A stretch of 33,305 nt of DNA, taken from positions 1-33,305 of the forward strand of contig JAFDCZ010000068.1 in the NCBI GenBank assembly GCA_019312665.1. The letters run 5' to 3'. Below the pieces are notes generated by a model. That model saw only the letters and a list, made by a program, of their open reading frames with translations, ran no database searches and was not told where the DNA came from. Numbering within the stretch: the stretch's first letter is position 1; each line of letters starts with the position of its first letter. The translations under genes and the position numbers were made by a program. Source of the stretch: Deltaproteobacteria bacterium (GTDB lineage: Bacteria; Myxococcota_A; UBA9160; UBA6930). Shown in pieces: positions 25,546 through 32,890 of this stretch.

Positions 25546-26483
25546 TCGAAATCCGCGCCGAACGCCTCACGGTGACGTGCGCGGATCTCATCCAGACCGA
25601 AATCCGCGTGCTGGGTGCCGGCGCGCTCGACGAGAAACGAACCCATGACACTTCCGAGCCGTCCGCAGCCTTCCAGATCCAGGCCACGAAGGCGACCCGC
25701 CAGGAAGCCTGCGCGATAGGCGTCTCCGCAGCCGGTCGGATCGATGATCTGCTCGGCCTTGACCACCGGAACCTCGAAGGTTTCCCCGCCGCGGTAGAGG
25801 CTCGAACCCTTCTCTCCCCGCGTCACCACGAGGGCACCGACCCGCTCCTCCACCTCGGCCAGCTTGAGCCCGGTGGTTTCGAGGGTGAGCTGCCACTCGT
25901 AGTCATTCACCACATACACGTCGGCGCCGGTCAGAAGCTCGATCAGCTCCTCCTTGTCGAAGAGCGGCAAGCCCTGCCCCGGATCGATCATGGCCGGCAC
26001 ATCATTCTCTTTGAGCGCACGGGCGTGGTCGATCATCGCCTGTTTGCCGTTGGGCGAAACCACGCCGATCTCATAGGGAGACTTCACCGAAGCGACGGTG
26101 GCTTCGTGGGCCCGATCCATCGCACCGGGATGGAAGCCGGTGATCTGGTTGTCGTCCAGATCCGTCGTGATGTAGGCGCCCGCGGTCGATTCATCCTGGA
26201 GGGGGACGATGTAGTCCCGCTTCAGCTCGTGGCGGTCGAGCCAATCTGCGTAGGCGCCAAAGTCCTCGCCGCCTACCGTCGCGAGTACGAGCGGATCGAC
26301 GCCGAGCCGCCGTAAGCCGAAGGCGATGTTGGCAGCCGTGCCACCAAAGCTGCGGCGCAGCTCGGGCACGTGAAAGGCGACGTTCAGCACGTGGAGATTG
26401 TCCGGCAGGATCACATCCTTGAAGCGCCCCCGGAACACCATGATGTGATCCACTGCCACCGATCCCGTGCACAATACCGACAT
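25542..26483 (-). CDS. PfkB-family sugar/nucleoside kinase (adenosine-kinase-like)
   Basis: A 313-residue ribokinase-fold kinase. PfkB signature 1 is SFGGTAANIAFGLRRLG at 45-61 and signature 2 is DPTGCGDAYRAGFLAGRL, with catalytic base Asp254 and the anion-hole GCGD. The lid strands lie at about 14-40 and 95-118. The CGDAYRAG form and short length are seen in adenosine-kinase-like members from many proteobacteria, so adenosine to AMP is a reasonable guess, with other sugars or nucleosides possible. The ATG is preceded by GGAG at 6-bp spacing. First gene of the pair with the exchanger; divergent from metF across 80 bp. Confidence 0.88.
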   Translation of the reverse strand: MSVLCTGSVAVDHIMVFRGRFKDVILPDNLHVLNVAFHVPELRRSFGGTAANIAFGLRRLGVDPLVLATVGGEDFGAYADWLDRHELKRDYIVPLQDESTAGAYITTDLDDNQITGFHPGAMDRAHEATVASVKSPYEIGVVSPNGKQAMIDHARALKENDVPAMIDPGQGLPLFDKEELIELLTGADVYVVNDYEWQLTLETTGLKLAEVEERVGALVVTRGEKGSSLYRGGETFEVPVVKAEQIIDPTGCGDAYRAGFLAGRLRGLDLEGCGRLGSVMGSFLVERAGTQHADFGLDEIRARHREAFGADFE

Positions 26484-26551
26484 GCTTTTCTCCTCGCGCT
26501 CGATGGCGCGCAGTCTCGCCCATGCCCCGGGGCCGTCAATGGCCCGTCCTG

Positions 26552-26557
26552 TACACT
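26552..26557 (+). promoter_or_regulatory. Candidate -10 box, leaderless metF transcript
   Basis: TACACT ends 6 bases before the chosen ATG of metF at 26564. There is no ribosome-binding site in the gap. No good -35 was found. Confidence 0.45.
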
Positions 26558-26563
26558 CCCGCG

Positions 26564-27433
26564 ATGCGCATTGCGGAGCTCTATCAGCCGGGAACTCCGG
26601 TTTTCTCCTTCGAGTTCTTCCCGCCGAAGACGGACGCCGGCTACCGGACCCTGTATCGGACGATCGAGGACCTCAAGGATCTGGGCCCGGGGTTCGTCTC
26701 GGTGACCTGCGGCGCCCAGGGGTCGACCCGCAGCAAGACCGCCGACCTGGTGATGCGTATCCAGAATGAACTCGGACTCACGGCGATGGCCCATATGACC
26801 TGCACCGGGCAGACCCGCGAAGAGCTGGCCCTGACTCTCGGCCAGCTCCACGCGGGAGGCATTCGCAATGTGCTGGCCTTGCGCGGCGATCCGCCCAAGG
26901 ATCAACCGGATTGGCAGCCTGTGCCGGGCGGCTTCCAACACGCCGATGAGCTGACGACGTTCATCAAGAGCCATTTCGATCTCGGCGTGGCCGGAGCCTG
27001 CTACCCGGAGAAACATCCCCAGGCCGCGAGCTTCGAACAGGATCTGTCGAACTTGCGGCTCAAAGTGGAAGCCGGTGCCGAGTTCCTGATCACCCAGCTC
27101 TTCCTCGACGAGGCCGACTACTTCTCGTTCGTCGAAAAGGCGCGAGCGCTCGGAATCGATGTGCCGATCGTGCCCGGCATCATGCCAATGGTGAGCCTGA
27201 AGAACCTGCGCGGCGCGATGCGGCTCTCGCCGGGATCGAGAACGCCGGACGAGCTCGTGGAGGCCCTCTCCTCGGCGGAAGACGACGCCGTGCGCTCTCT
27301 CGAAGTTGGCGTCGCGTGGGCGACCACCCAATGCCGGAAGCTCCTGGCCGGTGGCGCGCCCGGCATTCATTTCTACACCCTCAACAAGTCTCCGGCGACA
27401 CGCCAGGTGACCGAGCGGCTGCTCGCCGAATGA
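26564..27433 (+). CDS. metF: Methylenetetrahydrofolate reductase
   Basis: A 289-residue FAD-dependent TIM-barrel enzyme that reduces 5,10-methylene-THF to 5-methyl-THF for methionine synthesis. The opening TPVFSFEFFPPKTDAGYRTL includes the catalytic Glu17 (Glu28 in E. coli). SVTCGAQGSTRSKT, TAMAHMTCTGQTREEL with GIRNVLALRGDPP, then GVAGACYPEKHP and EFLITQLFLDEADYF and PIVPGIMPM are all family blocks. The length is typical of bacterial MetF. The ATG at 26564 is chosen since homology begins right after it and a -10-like TACACT precedes it by 6 bases. The stop overlaps the purN start as ATGA, tying two folate one-carbon enzymes into one operon. Confidence 0.95.
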   Translation: MRIAELYQPGTPVFSFEFFPPKTDAGYRTLYRTIEDLKDLGPGFVSVTCGAQGSTRSKTADLVMRIQNELGLTAMAHMTCTGQTREELALTLGQLHAGGIRNVLALRGDPPKDQPDWQPVPGGFQHADELTTFIKSHFDLGVAGACYPEKHPQAASFEQDLSNLRLKVEAGAEFLITQLFLDEADYFSFVEKARALGIDVPIVPGIMPMVSLKNLRGAMRLSPGSRTPDELVEALSSAEDDAVRSLEVGVAWATTQCRKLLAGGAPGIHFYTLNKSPATRQVTERLLAE

Positions 27434-28071
27434 GCCAGCGCAATCTAGAACGAGATCCGCTGCGGGTGGGCGTGCTGCTCTCGGGCGAGGGCACCAGCCT
27501 CGAAAACCTGTGCGAGCAGATCGACAAGGGACACGTTCCGGCGCGGGTGGTCGCGGTCGTGAGTTCGAAGCAGGGCGTTGGCGGCCTGCGGCGTGCGGAG
27601 AACCGGGGGATCCCAGCGCTCGCGGTTCCGAGGAAACTGCACAAGGACCTCGGCGATTTCAACGACCGGATCCATCGTTTTCTCGTAGAGCACGATGTGG
27701 AACTGGTCGCGTTGCTGGGCTTCCTCTCTCCCTTCCAGCTGCGCGGGCACTTCGAGGGGCGGGCGATGAACGTGCATCCAGCACTGATCCCTGCGTTCTC
27801 GGGCCAGGGTTTCTACGGCCGCCGGGTGTACGAGGCCGTGCTGGCCAAGGGAGTGAAGGTCACGGGAGCGACCGTCCACTTCGTAGACGAGGAGTACGAC
27901 CACGGGCCGATCGTCTCCCAGGAAGCGGTGGCCGTGCGCGAGGACGACACACTCGAGACCTTGCAGGCCCGGGTGACCGAGGCGGAGCGGCGGCTCGTCC
28001 CGGAGGCGGTGCGAGCCTTTGCCGAGGGACGGCTCACGATCGACGGGAAGCGAGTGCACGTTTCCGATTGA
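27430..28071 (+). CDS. purN: Phosphoribosylglycinamide formyltransferase
   Basis: A 213-residue enzyme transferring the formyl group of 10-formyl-THF to GAR in purine synthesis. Catalytic residues are visible as Asn114 and His116 in MNVHPALIPAFSGQGFYGRR, and Asp157 in FVDEEYDHGPIVSQ. The N-terminal phosphate loop LLSGEGTSLENL is a variant of the usual SGxGSNLQ. The LLGFLSPFQLRGHFEGRAMN stretch also fits PurN. Some formyltransferase relatives share these residues, but size and the HPALIPAF block favour PurN. Coupled to metF by an ATGA overlap; imuA starts 33 bases after its stop but has its own promoter-like sequence. Confidence 0.9.
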   Translation: MSQRNLERDPLRVGVLLSGEGTSLENLCEQIDKGHVPARVVAVVSSKQGVGGLRRAENRGIPALAVPRKLHKDLGDFNDRIHRFLVEHDVELVALLGFLSPFQLRGHFEGRAMNVHPALIPAFSGQGFYGRRVYEAVLAKGVKVTGATVHFVDEEYDHGPIVSQEAVAVREDDTLETLQARVTEAERRLVPEAVRAFAEGRLTIDGKRVHVSD

Positions 28072-28096
28072 CAAGGGGCGAATAAAAAGCGAAAAT
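28068..28096 (+). promoter_or_regulatory. Promoter of imuA: TTGACA -35 and GAAAAT -10
   Basis: A perfect TTGACA at 28068-28073 overlaps the purN stop. It is followed by 17 bases and GAAAAT at 28091-28096, 8 bases before the imuA ATG at 28105. The spacing is ideal for sigma-70 and the message would be nearly leaderless. I see no CTG-N10-CAG or GAAC-type LexA site over it. Confidence 0.6.
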
Positions 28097-28104
28097 AGAG
28101 CGCC

Positions 28105-28854
28105 ATGCTCTCACTCCCTCAGGCGGCTGCCCACCGCCCCCAGAAACTCCCGCAACCCTCTCACTCCCAGGTCCGAGCTCGGGTTCAGGAGCTGCTTCAA
28201 ACGACCGGTTCCGTCGTGCGACTCGGCGGCGGGCCCGGCCTGCCCGAAGAGCGCCACCCGACCGGGCTCGACCCGGTGGACGCGCTGCTTGGAGGCGGCT
28301 TCCCGCGTGGACGCCTCAGCGAGATCGCTGGCCCGGCTTCCTGTGGCCGCACCTCTCTTGCCCACGCCCTGCTCGCCCACACCACGGCGAGCGGCGAGCT
28401 GGCCTGTGTGGTCGATCGCGCCGATGCCTTCGACCCCGCCTCGGCACAGGACCGCGGTGTAGACCTCACGCGCGTGCTCTGGGCGCGTCCTCCGGGCGTG
28501 CCCGAAGCCCTGCGCTGCGCCGAGCACGTGCTACGCGCCGGTGGCTTCGCCCTCGTGCTGCTCGATCTGGCCTCGCTCGGGGAGACACCTCGTATCTCCT
28601 CCGCCGTGTGGCCTCGCATGCGCAAGCTCGTAGCCGCCACCTCTGCCGCCTGCATTGCCCTCACCCATCAACGCCTGATCGGAACCTTCGCCGATCTCGC
28701 CCTCGAGCTAGGCGAGGCTCATCCCCACTTCGAGGCCAACCCCGCCTGGCTCGAAAGCCTGGAGAGCCGCGTCGCCCTGGTCCGGAACCGCCAGGGCCAG
28801 CACGACCGCTCCGTCCCCGTCCACTGGCGCGCCCCAAGCGAGCGCGCCGCATGA
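28105..28854 (+). CDS. imuA: ImuA-like RecA-fold accessory protein of translesion mutagenesis
   Basis: A 249-residue RecA/SulA-related protein. A P-loop-like segment EIAGPASCGRTSLAHALLAH at about 73-92 has Arg in place of the Walker A Lys, as is common in deltaproteobacterial ImuA. CVVDRADAFDPASAQDRGVD and LTRVLWARPP, then FALVLLDLASLG (Walker B position), complete the core. ImuA helps ImuB and DnaE2 in error-prone lesion bypass. The immediately following gene is ImuB-like, 19 bases downstream, which supports the call. No dnaE2 gene lies in this window. The -35/-10 pair before it suggests separate expression from metF-purN. Confidence 0.85.
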   Translation: MLSLPQAAAHRPQKLPQPSHSQVRARVQELLQTTGSVVRLGGGPGLPEERHPTGLDPVDALLGGGFPRGRLSEIAGPASCGRTSLAHALLAHTTASGELACVVDRADAFDPASAQDRGVDLTRVLWARPPGVPEALRCAEHVLRAGGFALVLLDLASLGETPRISSAVWPRMRKLVAATSAACIALTHQRLIGTFADLALELGEAHPHFEANPAWLESLESRVALVRNRQGQHDRSVPVHWRAPSERAA

Positions 28855-28873
28855 CACCACGTCGAGGCTGACT

Positions 28874-30748
28874 GTGTCCCCCCCCACACGTCACGAGCCG
28901 AACGACGACACGCCCTCCCCGCCCCGCGCAAAACGCATCGAGCGCCCGCGGCAAATCCCCCTCCTGCCCGAACTCGAAAAGACACCTAACAAGACAAAAC
29001 GCACCAACGACGATCCGCGACCCGACGCCCCGTGCACTGACAACGAGCTTCGACCCCAAAACCCGCGCACGAACAAACCCGCCGAGCCTCTCCCCCCGCA
29101 AGCGACGTGCGAAGCGCGGCGCGCGCAGCGAGTCGAAGGCGAGCGAAGTGAAATGGGGGTGGCCAGCGAGCGAAGCAAGGACGGCAGATTGGCGTGCCTG
29201 TTGATCCCCGCCATGCCCCTCGCCGCCGCCCTGCGTGCCCACCCTGAACTCACGGGCCGACCCTTCGCTGTCGTCTCGGCCGCGGGGCCCCGCGCCGAGA
29301 TCCTGGCCGTCTCACCCGAAGCCGCACGCTCGGCCGTGCGCCCCGGCACGACGGTGGTACATGCCCGCGCCGCTTGCGCCGATCTCCACGTACAGATCGC
29401 CTCACCCGCCCTCGAACGCGCCGCCCGGGATGCGCTCCTCGATGCCGCGCTCTCCACCTCGCCCCGGGCCGAGCTCGCACCGGCCCATTCCGGCCTGCAT
29501 GCCGCCGAAGCCGCCGCCTTCGTGGACGCCCGCGGCGTGGAAGCGCTCTTCCACTCCGAGGCCGGCTTCGCGAGCGCTCTCGGCGAGCGCGCCGCGCGGC
29601 TCGGGCTGCCCGGCGTGGTGGCGGTGGCCGGCTCTCGCGGCGCCGCCCGCATCCTCGCCCGCCAGCTCGCCTTCTCAGGCGAAAGCGTGCGCATCGTACC
29701 CCCGGGCGGTGATGCCGAAGCCCTGGCCCCCCTGCCCCTCGACCTCTTGAACCCGGACGACGACCTGGCCAACGCACTCACCCGCTTCGGTCTCTCCCGG
29801 GTCTCCGACCTGCTGCGCCTGCCTGAACGCGCCCTCACCCAAAGGCTCGGCGCGCGCATCGTTCCGCTGCTCGAGCTGGCCCGCGGACGCGACCGCTCGC
29901 CACCGCCGCCTGCCGAGACGACCCCCTGTTTTGAAGAGGCCCAGGAGCTCGAGTTCCCCGTCCATCAGCTCGAGCCCTTGCTCTTCGTCTTGAACGGCAT
30001 GCTCTCGCGGCTCCTCGAACGACTCACCTGCCGTGGCCTGGCCCTCGGCGATCTCGAGCTCGAACTCGGCTTCGAGGGGGGCGGATGCGACGCACGACGC
30101 GTAGGGCTGGCCGCTCCCACCCTCGATCCGCGCCTGGCCCTGCGCCTCGTCGCCCTCTCGCTCGAATCGAAGCCACCCGACGAAGCGCCCGCTCATGTGC
30201 GCCTCGCGACCGCCGGCGCAGCGCTGCGCGGCGACCAGCTCGATTTCTTCCGTTCCCCTGGCCCGAGCCCCGCCGTCCTCGATCACACCCTCGCCGAGCT
30301 CAGTGCCCTATGCGGCGCCGAGCGCGTCGGCGCCCCTGCCGTCGCCGACGATCACCACCCGGACGCCTACGAAGTCGCAGCGTTTCGCCCGCCCAAGGCA
30401 TCGGCCACCGCAGCCGCGCCCTCTTCTACGACAGCAACGTCCTCTTCCAAAACAGCAGCGCCCTCTTCCAAAACAGATCGCCCTCACCTGGCCCTCCGCG
30501 CCCTGCGCCCGCCCGTACGCGCCCAGGTCGACGCCCCCGGCGGCCAACCGCGCTGGGTTCGCAGCCCCCTGGCCAACGGCGAAGTCGTCCACTGCGCCGG
30601 CCCCTGGCGCACGACCGGCCGCTGGTGGTCCGAGAACGATCGCTACGCCTTCGACCATTACGACGTGCAGACCGGAGACGGCTGGGTGTTCCGGCTGCGG
30701 AAGGATCATGTCGGGCGGTGCTGGTCGATCGATGCGGTGTACGACTGA
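28874..30748 (+). CDS. imuB: ImuB-like Y-family polymerase homologue with long N-terminal extension and C-terminal DUF6504-like domain
   Basis: A frame of 624 codons. The Y-family part begins at about residue 105 (RLACLLIPAMPLAAALRAHPEL) and runs through palm and finger regions to helix-hairpin-helix (GLSRVSDLLRLPERALTQRL, about 305-325) and little-finger-like domains to about 480. As in other ImuB proteins, the catalytic DE residues of true Y polymerases are not seen (AFVDARGVEALF), so it should be a structural subunit. After a low-complexity repeat linker at about 516-536 comes a DUF6504-like tail (GEVVHCAGPWRTTGRWWSEN, ending WSIDAVYD). Residues 1-100 are Pro/Thr/Lys-rich, with QIPLL at 27-31 resembling a beta-clamp motif. 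The start is GTG; ATG at 29153 or TTG at 29189 are alternatives if the extension is not translated. Confidence 0.85.
   Translation: MSPPTRHEPNDDTPSPPRAKRIERPRQIPLLPELEKTPNKTKRTNDDPRPDAPCTDNELRPQNPRTNKPAEPLPPQATCEARRAQRVEGERSEMGVASERSKDGRLACLLIPAMPLAAALRAHPELTGRPFAVVSAAGPRAEILAVSPEAARSAVRPGTTVVHARAACADLHVQIASPALERAARDALLDAALSTSPRAELAPAHSGLHAAEAAAFVDARGVEALFHSEAGFASALGERAARLGLPGVVAVAGSRGAARILARQLAFSGESVRIVPPGGDAEALAPLPLDLLNPDDDLANALTRFGLSRVSDLLRLPERALTQRLGARIVPLLELARGRDRSPPPPAETTPCFEEAQELEFPVHQLEPLLFVLNGMLSRLLERLTCRGLALGDLELELGFEGGGCDARRVGLAAPTLDPRLALRLVALSLESKPPDEAPAHVRLATAGAALRGDQLDFFRSPGPSPAVLDHTLAELSALCGAERVGAPAVADDHHPDAYEVAAFRPPKASATAAAPSSTTATSSSKTAAPSSKTDRPHLALRALRPPVRAQVDAPGGQPRWVRSPLANGEVVHCAGPWRTTGRWWSENDRYAFDHYDVQTGDGWVFRLRKDHVGRCWSIDAVYD
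30420..30482 (+). repeat. 21-bp tandem repeat (three copies) in imuB
   Basis: Units at 30420-30440, 30441-30461 and 30462-30482 begin CCTCTTC; the last two share CCTCTTCCAAAACAG exactly. They encode seven-residue Ser/Thr/Ala repeats (SSTTATS, SSKTAAP, SSKTDRP) that form a flexible linker between the polymerase-like core and the C-terminal domain. Confidence 0.88.
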
Positions 30749-30806
30749 GTTCGCTCGCCACGCTGTTTCAGCCAGATTCCAGAGCCGAGACCCGGCTCGC
30801 CCACAA

Positions 30807-31937
30807 CTAGCGACCGTCCAACAGCTTCATATCCGTCGGCACGGCGCGGATCCTGTCCGGCTCGAGCTTCCTCGGGCGACCGGGACCCGGCTGCGATGAG
30901 GGGCGTGGAGCCGAAGGCGAGACGGAAGGCTGATGCGGCGTGTCGCGGGGTTGGGGCACGGGCATCGTGCGCGGCGGCTCTACCCGTACGCCCGGCGGAA
31001 GCGTGGGCCGGGGTCGCGGTGCAAGCTTCGGCGCAGGCAAGCGGATCTGCTCGACCGCCAACCAGGCCCCATCGCTCTGGCCCTGCACCCAGACGCGGGC
31101 GCCGACGGCGAGCGCCGCCAACTCCGGGGCACCCGCTCCGAGCGCAAGCGAGAACGAGCCCACCTGCAGCCGCCCATCCGGCCCACGCTGGACCAGCCCC
31201 TCGACGGACACGCGCGACAAGCCGGCGGTTCGGGCCAGCTCGGCCGGGTCCGGAAGCCGGAGCGCCGGCCAGGCGCGCTCGCGCCGCTCGATGCGGCTCG
31301 CAAGGACCACCCCGTCGGCGTTCACCAGCCCGCTCACCGCCACGCGTTCACCCACGCGGAGGTTCTCGACGGGCAGCGGCATGCCCGAAGCTCCCTCGAC
31401 GACCAATGCGTCTTCGAGAACCGCGATGCGCCGGCCCGCGACCTGTAGCCCGTAGCCGCCGGCCTCGACCCGCTCGATCGCACCGGCGGCCGCGAGGAAG
31501 ACCTCCACCTGGGTGGCACGCAACATGCCGCCCTCTTCTTGCGCCACCAGCCACAGCACCTGCCCGACCCGCAGCACATTCGTCGAAGCCGGTTCGCCGG
31601 CCAACGTCACGGGGATGGAGGGATCGAGCAGGATCTCGTGGCCGTTCACGCAAAGGCTGCCGAAGCCCGTCAGAGTGCCGAACAGGCCGGTCCCTCCCAG
31701 GCCATCGTCCTCTCGACCGGTGCCGCCGATGCCATCCTCGGGATCACCGGTTTCTCGACCTGTCCCGCCGATCCCATCCTCTTCGCCGCCATGGCCCGTT
31801 CCTCCAACGCCTTCCGTGGAGAGCGCGAGCAGTTCACCGGCGGGTTATTCACAAACCGCGCTGGCATGCACGGAGAGCGAAAGGACCAACAGGAGGCCAG
31901 CGATCCGCACCGTGCAACGGAAGATGCTAGGCCCCAT
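30807..31937 (-). pseudogene. Exported DUF5666 protein interrupted by an in-frame TAA
   Basis: The frame starts at ATG 31937 with a clear signal peptide (MGPSIFRCTVRIAGLLLVLS then LSVHASA), reaches a TAA at 31845-31847, and continues open in the same frame to 30807. After the stop come four GxGGTG repeats (GVGGTG, GIGGTG, GIGGTG, GLGGTG) and the DUF5666 beta domains (FGTLTGFGSLCVNGHEILLD, LRVGERVAVSGLVNADGVVLASRIE and repeats), then a proline-rich tail. Signal, GGTG repeats and DUF5666 in this order are the normal full protein. The 3' part could start at GTG 31649 but would lack a signal peptide. It overlaps the end of the DUF6502 gene by 11 bases, so the two form an operon. Confidence 0.8.
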
Positions 31938-32812
31938 GAGGCCCTTCCCCGTCGTCATCGGATTCGTCGACGCCCCGAAAAAAATAGAAACCCAATGTGA
32001 TCCGGCGGCGGCCCGAGGCCTTCGCATCGCGGCGCTTCAGAGCCCGCGCACGCTTGTTCACCCGCTGCAGGGCTTCCATGCCGACCTCTTCCGAGAGCTG
32101 GGCCAACTCTTCGGCCGATTGCTCCGAAAGGCCTCCGTAGTACACCGCCCGATCGGGCATCGGCGGGCTCTCACCGCGCAGGTTGTGGACGGCCGCAGCC
32201 AGGTGATCGCGGGTGTTGCGTCCGAAGAAGAAGGCCTTCTCATCGAAATCTTCGCTGGGAACGAAAGCCTCGACCTGAAGATGCACGTGATCCTGCTCAT
32301 CGATCCGGGCCACGCCAAGCCGCAGCCATTCGTCGAGGACCGCCCGGGGTCGGATATCCTTGCTCACCGAGGCGACCAACGTCTCGAAACTCTTCTGGTC
32401 GGCTCCGGCACGACGCGGCAGAGCCGCGGGCCGCCCCTCGGCATCGAGATACGCGTCTTCGCTCGTCCAGCGCACGGCGATCGCCGCGCCAAGCGGTGCG
32501 TGCTGCGTGGTGTCGTCATCCGACTCGCCCTGCTCCCGGAGCCGCCTCACATCCTTCCGGTGGACCCCGGAGCCGCCTCACATCCTTCCGGTGGACGCCC
32601 GTCAGCAGGCTGAGCCGGGCATCGGTCTGGGCTCGCCCCTCGAGCGGCAGCTCCTCCCGAGCCACATCGACGTACACCTCTTTCAGCAAGCGGCTCAGTA
32701 CGGGGAAGCTGATCTGTTGATCGAGGAGGAAGCGAACCAACGGTCGCAAGAGCTGGCGCAGGGCCCGCAACGCTGCGGGGCGGGGGCCGGGCTGGGGAGA
32801 TTCGATCGACAT
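31927..32812 (-). pseudogene. DUF6502 family protein, frameshifted by a 31-bp duplication
   Basis: The N-terminal part reads from ATG 32812 (then LRQLLRPLVRFLLDQQISFP, LSRLLKEVYVDVAREE, LSLLTGVHRKDVRRLR). The C-terminal part continues in another frame (EQGESDDDTTQHAPLGAAIA to FYFFRGVDESDDD). The break is exactly at a perfect tandem duplication; removing one 31-bp copy restores a single frame of 284 codons. The N-terminal half is a helix-turn-helix-like segment, and the family's function is unknown. DUF6502 genes are often followed by DUF5666 genes, as here. Both genes are damaged, so the pair is likely lost in this strain unless the duplication is reversible. Confidence 0.85.
32535..32596. 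repeat. Perfect 31-bp tandem duplication in the DUF6502 gene
   Basis: Bases 32535-32565 and 32566-32596 are identical (each begins CCCGGAGCCGCC). One copy is needed for the DUF6502 reading frame; 31 is not a multiple of three, so two copies shift the frame. Confidence 0.96.
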
Positions 32813-32890
32813 GGCTGTGGGAAATTTTACCACATCCGTATGTACGCCCCGGGGCCGGAAAGGTGACATCCGGGGCTTTCCGCGAGGGAA

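Noticed and set aside
31845-31847. Recoding of the stop in the DUF5666 gene as selenocysteine or pyrrolysine
   Set aside because: The codon is TAA, which is not used for either residue.
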